NCBI GenBank assembly: GCA_029939875.1
Contig: JAOZSC010000173.1
Span: forward strand, 1-6,142
Direction: 5' to 3'
DNA: 6,142 bases
Source: Desulfobacterales bacterium
Lineage (GTDB): Bacteria > Desulfobacterota > Desulfobacteria > Desulfobacterales > JAFDCJ01
Shown here in pieces: positions 1 through 5,711 of this stretch. The notes beneath the pieces were generated by a model. The model searched no databases. It saw only the letters and a list, made by a program, of their open reading frames with translations, and was not told where the DNA came from. Made by a program: the position numbers and the translations under genes. Position 1 is the first letter of the stretch. Every line of letters begins with the position of its first letter.

Positions 1-369
1 TACGAGATGGCCATTAAAGGCACCAAAGAAATTGTTGTCATCGAAATGATCGACAAGATGGGCAGAGATATCGGCAAAACCACCCGCTGGGGAATTTTCC
101 AGGATGTGCGCCGGCACGGGGTGCGAACCAAGACCTCCACCAAAGCGGTTGAAATTACACCCGACGGCGTCAAGGTTGAAACCGACGGCAAGCTGGAGGA
201 ACTTCCCGCTGATACGGTGGTAATGGCCGCCGGCGCGGTTTCCTACAACCCGCTGCAGCAAACCCTGGAGCAGGCCGGCATCCCCTGCAAAATCATCGGC
301 GACGCCCAACAGGTGGGCCTGGCCTTCGATGCGGTACACCAGGGATTTGCCGCCGGCACATCCGTGTAA
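1..369 (+). CDS. C-terminal part of a flavin/NAD(P)H-dependent oxidoreductase (2,4-dienoyl-CoA reductase / Old Yellow Enzyme-like), cut by the window edge
   Basis: The frame is open from base 1 and ends at TAA 367-369, so about 122 C-terminal residues are visible and the start lies outside the window. The visible part has the layout of the NAD(P)/FAD-binding half of multidomain OYE-type enzymes such as 2,4-dienoyl-CoA reductase. It opens with a beta strand and acidic residue (EIVVIEM) typical of the end of a dinucleotide-binding Rossmann unit. A GVxxxTxTKAVEIT segment follows, then DTVVMAAGAVSYNPL (the usual 'aDtVvlA.G..pn.l' strand). It closes with IIGDAQQVG and a helix ending FAAGTSV, the GD motif that contacts the flavin near the C-terminus. 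Family members reduce enoyl-CoA or other activated C=C bonds using NAD(P)H, FAD, FMN and a 4Fe-4S cluster. The substrate cannot be told from this fragment because the TIM-barrel active site is missing. It converges on the toxin gene at 405. Confidence 0.85.
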   Translation, partial: YEMAIKGTKEIVVIEMIDKMGRDIGKTTRWGIFQDVRRHGVRTKTSTKAVEITPDGVKVETDGKLEELPADTVVMAAGAVSYNPLQQTLEQAGIPCKIIGDAQQVGLAFDAVHQGFAAGTSV

Positions 370-372
370 ATT

Positions 373-400
373 TGAAGCCTTTTTAGCCTAACCGGCTTCA
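373..400. terminator. Hairpin between two convergent genes, possible weak bidirectional terminator
   Basis: A perfect 7-bp inverted repeat (TGAAGCC at 373-379, GGCTTCA at 394-400) with a 14-base loop starts 3 bases after the oxidoreductase stop and ends 4 bases before the toxin stop. Its position between convergent genes suggests transcription termination. Neither side carries a T-run, so it is not a classical intrinsic terminator. Confidence 0.35.
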
Positions 401-404
401 CGTA

Positions 405-797
405 TTACCAAACGGTGGTGACATGGGGATAATCGATAATTTTCTGATCCCTGGTGATTAATTTTGCCTGGTGGATCCTGGCGGTTGCCACAATGATGCG
501 GTCTGCAGGATCTTTGTGGAATTTTCCCGGAAGATTGCAGGACTCCAACGCCGTTCTGGAATCTAAATTAAGAATTGTTATTCCGGTTTTGCTAATCGCG
601 TAATCGAGCCATTCATCTGGCGATATGGTCAGTTGTATTCGGCCTCGCGTAACCATCATGGCAAATTCCCAGATGGATATGGAAGCAATCACTCTTTGCT
701 CAGGTGGGGTTTTCGCCAGAAGGGACCGGGCCCTGCGGAAAAGTTGGGCAGGTTCACTGATGGCCCACCACCATATATGGGTATCCATGACGACCAT
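405..797 (-). CDS. vapC: PIN-domain ribonuclease toxin, VapC family
   Basis: This 130-residue protein has the length and motif order of type II toxin VapC, a Mg2+-dependent ribonuclease that inhibits translation when freed from its antitoxin. The four acidic PIN positions are all visible: D5 in MDTHIWWW, E44 in SISIWEFAMM, D99 in KDPADRIIVATA (D96 also nearby) and D117 in LITRDQKI. The catalytic centre therefore looks intact. The subfamily consensus, as I recall it, reads LDTH..LWW, SxWE, GR and FHxDPADRxIVATA, and this protein fits well. Translation probably starts at the ATG ending at base 797, only 3 nt after the antitoxin stop, which implies translational coupling. The Shine-Dalgarno sequence there is poor, and a second in-frame ATG at 786-788 would give MDTH directly. 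The exact RNA target cannot be inferred. Confidence 0.93.
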   Translation of the reverse strand: MVVMDTHIWWWAISEPAQLFRRARSLLAKTPPEQRVIASISIWEFAMMVTRGRIQLTISPDEWLDYAISKTGITILNLDSRTALESCNLPGKFHKDPADRIIVATARIHQAKLITRDQKIIDYPHVTTVW

Positions 798-800
798 GGC

Positions 801-1028
801 TTAGTCCAACGCCCATTTGTCTTCAAAAGGCTCGGTTAAGTCGCCAACGGTACAGCCGACACCCGGCAATGTACCCAATAATGGATCTGAAGAAGGGGAT
901 GTCTCATAGCGAACCAGCTTGGCAATCGGTTTGCCCCTTTTGGTAATGACCACCTCTTTGTGTTGTTTGTCGACTTCATCTAAAATTTTAAAGCAATTTG
1001 AACGAAAATTTGCGGCAGTTACTTTCAT
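801..1028 (-). CDS. Antitoxin of Phd/YefM family
   Basis: This 75-residue protein starts MKVTAANFRSN and continues ILDEV...KEVVITKRGKPIAKLV. That is the hallmark N-terminal DNA-binding half of Phd/YefM antitoxins (beta-helix-helix dimer, 'eviITkrGkpvA.lv'). The C-terminal third (GDLTEPFEDKWALD) is the part expected to fold on the toxin; endings of the type 'gDi..P...eW' are common in Phd antitoxins paired with PIN toxins. The start ATG at 1026-1028 has GGAG at 1034-1037, 5 nt away, on the minus strand. It is the first gene of a two-gene operon with the PIN toxin. It is likely both a neutraliser of the RNase and the autorepressor of the operon, since TGTACA operator-like sites overlap its promoter. 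The gene is noticeably more A+T rich than ilvD, consistent with horizontal transfer. The partner toxin is VapC, but the antitoxin is not of AbrB/VapB fold, so I leave the symbol empty. Confidence 0.92.
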   Translation of the reverse strand: MKVTAANFRSNCFKILDEVDKQHKEVVITKRGKPIAKLVRYETSPSSDPLLGTLPGVGCTVGDLTEPFEDKWALD

Positions 1029-1058
1029 GATTTCTCCACCATATTAATGGTTGGCTAT

Positions 1059-1080
1059 GTGTACAATATAATATGTACAC
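1059..1080. promoter_or_regulatory. Paired TGTACA operator of the antitoxin-toxin operon
   Basis: Two TGTACA hexamers (1060-1065 and 1074-1079), each itself palindromic, sit 14 bp centre to centre. Together they form a larger inverted repeat with 7-bp arms (GTGTACA/TGTACAC, 1059-1065 and 1074-1080). TGTACA is the core recognised by E. coli YefM at the yefM-yoeB operator. Here the sites flank the predicted -10 element of a Phd/YefM-family gene, so autorepression by the antitoxin or antitoxin-toxin complex is the natural reading. Binding is inferred, not shown. Confidence 0.7.
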
Positions 1081-1093
1081 TTTATGATTGCAA
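1065..1093 (-). promoter_or_regulatory. Sigma70-type promoter for antitoxin-toxin operon
   Basis: On the minus strand TTGCAA (1093-1088, -35, 4 of 6 matches) is followed by a 17-bp spacer and TATATT (1070-1065, -10, 5 of 6). Transcription would start near 1058, giving a leader of about 30 nt that contains the GGAG ribosome binding site. The -10 lies between the two TGTACA sites and the spacer contains one of them, so a bound repressor would block RNA polymerase. Confidence 0.6.
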
Positions 1094-1198
1094 CATTTTT
1101 TAGGGATTTCTGGTAATAGCGAAATTGTATATTTCATTTACCACTCGTACCATAAAAAATTCCTGTGATGATTCATCTAAAAGATAGAGGACAACACC

Positions 1199-2872
1199 AT
1201 GGACAAACGAAGTGATTTAATGACCAAGGGGCCGGGACGAGCGCCCCACCGCTCGCTGCTGCGCGCCGATGGCTTTACGGACTGGGAAATGGACCGGCCG
1301 ATCATCGGCATTGCCAATTCCTTTAACGAAATCATCCCCGGGCACATCCACCTGGACAAGCTGGTGGATGCCGTCAAGGCCGGTATTTATGCCGCCGGGG
1401 GCACCCCGGTGGTGTTTAACACCATCGGCGTGTGCGATGGGATCGCCATGAACCACGAGGGCATGAAATACTCGCTGCCCAGCCGGGAGTTGATTGCCGA
1501 CTCGGTGGAAATCATGGCCATGGCCCATCCATTCGACGGGTTGGTTTTAATGGCCTCCTGCGACAAGATCATTCCGGGAATGCTGATTGCCGCCGCCCGG
1601 CTCAACATTCCGTCCATTTTTCTGTCCGGCGGCCCCATGCTGGCCGGCAAAATTCAGCATAAAGACACCGGCCTGGACAAAGTGTTCGAAGCCGTGGGAC
1701 AATTTCAGAGCGGCAAAATCAGCGTGGCCCAGCTCAACGCCTACGAGTGCTCCGCCTGTCCCGGGGCGGGTTCATGTTCGGGCATGTTTACCGCCAACAC
1801 CATGAACAACCTGTCCGAGGCCTTAGGGATGTCCCTGCCGTTTAACGGCAGTGTGCCGGCCGTATTTGCCGAGCGAACCTGGCTGGCCAAGCAAACCGGC
1901 ATCAAAGCCGTCGAGCTGGTTAAAAATAACCTCAAGCCCCTGGACATCATGACCCGCGCGGCCTTCGACAACACCATCGCCGTGGACATGGCCCTGGGGG
2001 GCTCCACCAACACGGCGCTGCACGTGCCGGCCATCGCCTATTATGCCGGCATCGACATCACCCTGAAAGACTTCGGCGCTCTGACGGAAAAAGTACCGCA
2101 CCTGACCTCCATCGCCCCGGCCGGCCCGCACCACGTGCAGGACCTGTATTATGCCGGCGGCATTCCGGCCATTCTGACCGAACTGCTAAAACACGATCTG
2201 ATCGATGCCCGCACAGAGACGGTCTACGGCAAACCGCTGGGGGAAATGCTCGCTGAAATCGACGCCGGTATCAAGGATCCCGAAGTTATCCGCCCGGTGG
2301 ACAAACCCGTGCACCCCACCGGTGGGCTGGCCATATTAACCGGCAACCTGGCGCCGGACGGGGCCATTGTCAAGCAGGCGGCTGTGGCCCCGGAAATGAT
2401 GAAGCACTCCGGACCGGCGCGCATTTTTGAATCCGAAGAAAAAGCCTATCAGGCGATTATGGAAGACGGCATTCAAAAAGGCGACGTGATTGTCATTCGC
2501 TACGAGGGCCCCAAGGGGGGGCCGGGCATGCGGGAGATGCTCTCGCCGACGTCTGCGCTGGCCGGCATGGGCAGGGACAAGGAAGTGGCCTTGATTACCG
2601 ATGGACGCTTTTCCGGCGCCACCCGGGGATCGGCCATCGGGCACGTATCTCCCGAGGCGGCCGCCGGCGGCGCCATGGCTGCCTTGCAGGAAGGCGACAT
2701 CATTGAAATCGACATCCCCGCCAAAACGCTTAACGTGCGCCTGACCGACGAAGCGCTGAAAAAAAGGATGGCCGCCGTGCCGGCTTTTGCACCCAAAATC
2801 AAAAGCGGCTACCTGGCCCGCTATGCCCAAATGGTTTCCAGCGCGGACAAGGGGGCGGTGTTTCCACGATAG
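1199..2872 (+). CDS. ilvD: Dihydroxy-acid dehydratase
   Basis: IlvD (EC 4.2.1.9) dehydrates 2,3-dihydroxy-isovalerate and 2,3-dihydroxy-3-methylvalerate to the 2-keto acids, the third common step of valine, isoleucine and (through valine precursor) leucine and CoA synthesis in the cytoplasm. The 557-residue protein is full length. Visible family landmarks are [10 protein letters not shown] near the N-terminus, [10 protein letters not shown] (47-56), [12 protein letters not shown] (73-84), [14 protein letters not shown] (91-104), [10 protein letters not shown] (119-128; C121 is a cluster ligand position, D122/K123 the Mg2+ site with the normally carbamylated Lys), [17 protein letters not shown] (187-203; C193 cluster ligand position) and LGGSTNT (266-272). 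Further on come [14 protein letters not shown] (434-447, E436 Mg2+ ligand position) and [21 protein letters not shown] (468-488), containing the catalytic Ser of the family (S472). The first Cys of the plant-type [2Fe-2S] enzymes is absent (PGH instead of PCN). ATG 1199 has GAGG at 1187-1190, 8 nt upstream. Only weak promoter-like boxes precede it (TTGTAT 1125-1130, TACCAT 1148-1153). No other ilv gene is adjacent and no leader-peptide attenuator or T-box was seen. Confidence 0.97.
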   Translation: MDKRSDLMTKGPGRAPHRSLLRADGFTDWEMDRPIIGIANSFNEIIPGHIHLDKLVDAVKAGIYAAGGTPVVFNTIGVCDGIAMNHEGMKYSLPSRELIADSVEIMAMAHPFDGLVLMASCDKIIPGMLIAAARLNIPSIFLSGGPMLAGKIQHKDTGLDKVFEAVGQFQSGKISVAQLNAYECSACPGAGSCSGMFTANTMNNLSEALGMSLPFNGSVPAVFAERTWLAKQTGIKAVELVKNNLKPLDIMTRAAFDNTIAVDMALGGSTNTALHVPAIAYYAGIDITLKDFGALTEKVPHLTSIAPAGPHHVQDLYYAGGIPAILTELLKHDLIDARTETVYGKPLGEMLAEIDAGIKDPEVIRPVDKPVHPTGGLAILTGNLAPDGAIVKQAAVAPEMMKHSGPARIFESEEKAYQAIMEDGIQKGDVIVIRYEGPKGGPGMREMLSPTSALAGMGRDKEVALITDGRFSGATRGSAIGHVSPEAAAGGAMAALQEGDIIEIDIPAKTLNVRLTDEALKKRMAAVPAFAPKIKSGYLARYAQMVSSADKGAVFPR

Positions 2873-2917
2873 CAAAGCGCATGGAGCATAGCGCACAGCG
2901 TTGCAGTGAGCAAAGCG
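2871..2917. repeat. Short intergenic repeat tract based on 'agcaaagcg / gagcatagcgca' units
   Basis: Directly at the ilvD stop, the sequence contains AGCAAAGCG at 2871-2879 and again at 2909-2917. Related GAGCATAGCGCA and ACAGCG motifs lie between them, so the tract looks like degenerate iterations of a roughly 7-10 base unit. It has no coding signature of its own on either strand. Similar 'agcgcat/gagcatagcgc' tracts are common between genes in delta-proteobacterial genomes in my recollection; that part is knowledge, not shown here. Confidence 0.4.
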
Positions 2918-2931
2918 TTATCGTTTGGTAG

Positions 2932-3227
2932 TTGCGCGCTAATGAGATGTGGCAGGTGGTCGAAACGCAGCTGATGACCCGCGATGACTATGACTGCATT
3001 GTGGACCTGGGCTGGCCGACTTATTTTTAAAAATTTATGGCGCAAAAAATTTTAAACGATGTGCCCTTAGATTATCTGCCGCCCCGCAAAAAATCTTTGG
3101 ATGTTCAATCTGCCTGATCCGGGAGTTAGGTCCGGCGGGCTTCATCCTGCAGTCCGGCTGCGATATTCCCACCAATGCCAAACTGGAAAACGTGCAGGCG
3201 ATGGTTGCCGCTGCTACCGGGAGCTGA
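2932..3227 (+). pseudogene. Remnant of a uroporphyrinogen-decarboxylase family (URO-D/MtaA-like methyltransferase) gene
   Basis: Two fragments on the + strand read as parts of one URO-D superfamily protein. Fragment 1 (from 2932, after a TAG at 2929) reads LRANEMWQVVETQLMTRD..., then DYDCIVDLGWPTYF, and hits TAA at 3028-3030. It continues in the same frame as KFMAQKILNDVPLDYLPP to a TGA at 3115-3117. 'Mtx.DYD.Iid.Gw' is typical of the N-terminal quarter of URO-D-like corrinoid methyltransferases. TAA is one transition from CAA (Gln), giving TYFQKFM, so it may be a simple nonsense mutation. Fragment 2, in another frame from about 3111, reads LIRELGPAGFILQSGCDIP then TNAKLENVQAMVAAATGS and ends at TGA 3225-3227. 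That is the characteristic C-terminus of the family (G.GFIL.sGCdiP..a..ENv.AMv). About 200-300 residues expected between the two pieces are missing, as is the N-terminus. Such proteins transfer methyl groups between corrinoid proteins and thiols or decarboxylate porphyrins; this copy cannot be functional. Confidence 0.75.
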
Positions 3228-3969
3228 ACCGGACCCAGCGCGGTGCCGGCTGCACCCAACGGGTGGTGGCACCGTCATAAAACCACCTGTCCGGGAAACC
3301 GCGGCGCCGGACAAAAACGGGGTTTTCCAGCCATCCGAGCAGCTGCTCGTAAGCCTCATGGAGTTTTCGGAAACCCGCCGCGTCCCCTCCCAGATCGGGA
3401 TGGTGGCGCATGGCCTGTTTGCGATAAGCGGATTTTATCTTATGATGCAATTCGGGAGAGTCCAGGTCTTTTTTTTTGAGTTTTAAAAAACTCAGGGATG
3501 CTGCCACCCGGGCCGGTTTTTTTACATCCATCGGCCGGATGGGAGATTGATCGGCATTTTTACTTGCCGCTTTTTCCAGCACGAGCCGGGAGGCCAGATA
3601 GCGCTTGTTGGTACGATTTCTTTCCGCCCACCACTCGTTTCCAAGGATATTACAAAGGGTACAAAAATCTTCCACCGGCTTGCGGTCCGGTGTCCGTGGA
3701 AAAATGTAGCTGAACAACTCGCCGGAACCGTAAGGCAGCACATCCAGAATAATCAAGGTCTCGGTAAAATAAAAGGTGGCATAGCGGGTATTGAGCGCTC
3801 TCAACAGGCCGGTTCGAATGTTCATGCTGTAACGCAACCGCTGCCGGCACTCAATGGAGCAATACCGGCGGCGGCCCATATTTTCGGTCGTCCCGCAGGA
3901 TAAACAGTGGTTTTTTTTCGAACCGCCTGAAACAGTGGTTTGCTTTTTTCTTGAAGCTGCAGGGCTCAT
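3214..3969 (-). CDS. J-domain (DnaJ-like) protein with N-terminal Cys-rich putative zinc-binding segment
   Basis: The 251-residue protein has a C-terminal J domain at about residues 158-215. It shows the helix II/III pattern KIKSAYRKQAMRHHPDLGG, with the essential HPD at 190-192, followed by FRKLHEAYEQLLGWL. HPD stimulates ATP hydrolysis by Hsp70/DnaK, so the protein is probably a co-chaperone in the cytoplasm; no signal peptide is visible. The N-terminus carries CLSC (22, 25) and C37-x3-C41 in YCSIECRQRL, which looks like a small zinc finger. A further CTLC lies at 103-106. The C-terminus after the J domain has a GFPDRWFYDG...RWVQPAPR motif, rich in aromatic residues. There are no DnaJ G/F region and no DnaJ-type CxxCxGxG repeats, so it is not DnaJ. 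The annotated ATG (3967-3969) has a poor ribosome binding site. The last codons and stop (TAG 3214-3216 complement) overlap the tail of the URO-D remnant. Substrate and pathway are unknown. Confidence 0.8.
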   Translation of the reverse strand: MSPAASRKKQTTVSGGSKKNHCLSCGTTENMGRRRYCSIECRQRLRYSMNIRTGLLRALNTRYATFYFTETLIILDVLPYGSGELFSYIFPRTPDRKPVEDFCTLCNILGNEWWAERNRTNKRYLASRLVLEKAASKNADQSPIRPMDVKKPARVAASLSFLKLKKKDLDSPELHHKIKSAYRKQAMRHHPDLGGDAAGFRKLHEAYEQLLGWLENPVFVRRRGFPDRWFYDGATTRWVQPAPRWVRFSSR

Positions 3970-4003
3970 GGATATATGCCATTAAAAGGGTCCTTAAAAT
4001 TTA

Positions 4004-4033
4004 AGTTTATCACAGTTGCCATTGTCAGGTCAA
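4004..4033 (-). promoter_or_regulatory. Candidate sigma70 promoter for the J-domain gene
   Basis: On the minus strand TTGACC (4033-4028, 5 of 6 to the -35 consensus), an 18-bp spacer and TAAACT (4009-4004, 4 of 6 to -10) lie upstream of the J-domain gene. The start of transcription would be near 3997, leaving a short leader of about 28 nt. Confidence 0.45.
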
Positions 4034-4108
4034 AACCCTCGCACCATTGCACAGCCCGGGTATCCTTTTTCCTTTCATTGGACTTGCCAAATTGAAAAAT
4101 ACCGAATA

Positions 4109-4117
4109 TGATATAAT
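4109..4117 (+). promoter_or_regulatory. Extended -10 promoter of the OmpA-like lipoprotein gene
   Basis: A perfect TATAAT (4112-4117) is preceded by TG one base upstream (TGATATAAT), the extended -10 form that can work with a weak -35. No well-spaced -35 is visible: TTGAAA at 4092 is only 14 bp away and TTGCCA at 4084 is 22 bp away. Transcription would start near 4124, giving a leader of about 27 nt with the strong AGGAGG at 4135-4140. Confidence 0.55.
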
Positions 4118-4150
4118 GAATTCAATGCTATTTCAGGAGGATAACAAAAA

Positions 4151-5632
4151 ATGAATGCCCCGGTAAATCCGAAAAAACTTGGTTTGATCACCCTTTTTTC
4201 CATTATCTGGATGCTGGTGGCCTGTGCCGGCAGCCAGCTGGAGATCAAGCCGATCTCCAAATCGGAAAACCCCCAGCAGCTTATTAATCAGCTGGACAAT
4301 GACATCGCCCTGGCCCGAAAAAACCAGATCAACGTGCTGGCACCGACCTGGTTTGAAAAAGCCGAGTCCTCTTTCAAAGCAGCCAAAAAGAGCCTGGACC
4401 AGGGTGGTCAGCTGTCTGAAATTCTGGAGAATATTGCCACCGGCAGAGCGCAGCTCGAGCGGGCCGGTGAAATTGCCCGCATATCCAAAACCACCCTGCC
4501 CGATGCCATCAAAGCCCGCCACCTAGCCAGGAAAGCCGGGGCCGCCAACCTGGGCAGGCAATACAAGGACGCTGAAAACGACTTCCTCGACTTGAGCCGG
4601 GCTATTGAAAACAATAATTTAAGTTACGCCCGACGAAGCCAGGCCCGTGTGGCCGAGCGTTTTCGGGCCCTCGAGCTGCGCGCCATCAAGGAGCGCACCA
4701 TCGGAGAAGTGCGCCGGCTGATCAAAGATGCGGAAGAAAAAGACCTGCAGGACATTGCACCGCAGGCTTTTGCCACTGCAAAGAAAAAACTCGCCCAGGC
4801 GGATGAATTCATCACCCGCAATCCCTATCAAAAAGAAAAAATGCGTCAGCTGGCCAACGAAGCCTTATTTTACGCCCGACGGTTGCACGTGGTTGCCACG
4901 CAAAGTAAAAAAATTGAAGACATGGCCCCGGAACAGATCACCCTGTGGGCGGGAAAAAACCTGTATCAAACCTCGCAAAAACTCGGTGCGCCGGACATGC
5001 GCGACCAGCCCTTTCCCCGCCAGCTGGAAAACATACTGGCCACCATTTCCGCCCAACGCGCCGACCATGACTTCATGGTGCAAAAAACGAAAAACCAGCA
5101 AGCGCAAATCATGAAACTGCAGGGGCAGGTTGCCAGCCTTGAAGGCCAGGGCCTGAAAGAAAGAAAAGAAAAAGAACGCCTGCTGGCCGCCAAGCGGTTT
5201 AATGAAAAGCTGAGCAGCATTCAGCATTTTTTCAAACCCCAGGAAGCCGAAGTTTATAAAAAGCAGAACCAGGTCATCATCCGCTTAAAGGCCATGCAGT
5301 TTCCTGTGGGCCAGAGTGTCATCCTGCCGGAAAACTACGCCCTGCTCAGCAAGGTCCAGCATGCCATTCGCACCTTCGGGGAACCGGAAGTCATCATCGG
5401 CGGCCATACGGACAGCACCGGTTCAGAACAATTAAACGAGCACCTGTCACAAAAGCGCGCCGATGCCGTGCGGCAGTATCTGGTGGCCAATGGAACCCTG
5501 CCCTTTGAAAAAATTATTGCCGTCGGTTACGGTTCCATGCGACCGATTGCCTCTAACGCCTCTGCCAGCGGCCGGGCCATAAACCGCCGCATCGACGTCA
5601 TTATTACCCCTGAAGCGGGCAAGCTCCAATAA
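4151..5632 (+). CDS. Outer-membrane lipoprotein with DUF4398-like helical repeats, coiled coil and OmpA-like peptidoglycan-binding domain
   Basis: The 493-residue protein begins with a lipoprotein signal peptide: basic N-region, hydrophobic stretch LGLITLFSIIWML, and lipobox LVAC with C25 as the lipidated residue. The +2 residue is Ala, so the outer membrane is the expected site. Residues 45-255 are Ala/Lys/Glu-rich helices with two similar units (about 60-115 and 198-252, both opening with AP.xF..A). These resemble the DUF4398-type helical repeat found in OmpA-linked lipoproteins. Residues 290-360 are heptad-like and Gln/Lys/Glu-rich, probably a coiled coil. The C-terminal 110 residues are an OmpA-like domain: FPVGQSVILPE, GGHTDSTGSEQLNEHLSQKR (418-436) and GYGSMRPIA...GRAINRRIDV. 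D421 and R436, 15 apart, match the Asp/Arg pair that binds meso-diaminopimelate in OmpA domains. It likely tethers the outer membrane to the cell wall. AGGAGG ends 10 nt before the ATG. It is probably monocistronic, ending at the terminator at 5667. Confidence 0.88.
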   Translation: MNAPVNPKKLGLITLFSIIWMLVACAGSQLEIKPISKSENPQQLINQLDNDIALARKNQINVLAPTWFEKAESSFKAAKKSLDQGGQLSEILENIATGRAQLERAGEIARISKTTLPDAIKARHLARKAGAANLGRQYKDAENDFLDLSRAIENNNLSYARRSQARVAERFRALELRAIKERTIGEVRRLIKDAEEKDLQDIAPQAFATAKKKLAQADEFITRNPYQKEKMRQLANEALFYARRLHVVATQSKKIEDMAPEQITLWAGKNLYQTSQKLGAPDMRDQPFPRQLENILATISAQRADHDFMVQKTKNQQAQIMKLQGQVASLEGQGLKERKEKERLLAAKRFNEKLSSIQHFFKPQEAEVYKKQNQVIIRLKAMQFPVGQSVILPENYALLSKVQHAIRTFGEPEVIIGGHTDSTGSEQLNEHLSQKRADAVRQYLVANGTLPFEKIIAVGYGSMRPIASNASASGRAINRRIDVIITPEAGKLQ

Positions 5633-5666
5633 CGCCGCATTCATAGAACAAACATTGTTAATGGAT

Positions 5667-5694
5667 AAAAAGGGCCCCCGCAGGAGCCCTTTTT
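5667..5694. terminator. Bidirectional intrinsic terminator
   Basis: AAAAAGGGC (5667-5675) pairs with GCCCTTTTT (5686-5694) across a 10-base loop. This gives a G/C core with a T-run on the + strand for the lipoprotein gene (stop 5632). On the - strand there is an equal T-run for the Gly-rich protein gene (stop at 5712). It sits exactly between the two convergent stops. Confidence 0.85.
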
Positions 5695-5711
5695 ACCCAT
5701 GCTCAATGGGT

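Noticed and set aside
1100..1198. Leader peptide attenuator or T-box upstream of ilvD
   Set aside because: No run of Leu/Ile/Val codons, no terminator hairpin with T-run and no T-box sequence was found; only a weak 5-bp hairpin (GAAAT/ATTTC) is present.
2336..2896. 186-residue open frame on the minus strand opposite ilvD
   Set aside because: It lies antisense to the well-conserved ilvD, has an Arg/Gly/His-rich shadow composition and shows no motif or ribosome binding site.
3547..3903. 118-residue open frame on the plus strand opposite the J-domain gene
   Set aside because: The J-domain frame on the other strand has HPD, Cys pairs and a consistent fold pattern; the plus reading has no recognisable motif.
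4728..5114. Alternative plus-strand frame inside the lipoprotein gene
   Set aside because: Lys/Arg/Pro-rich out-of-frame shadow without start signals; the main frame is continuous from signal peptide to OmpA domain.
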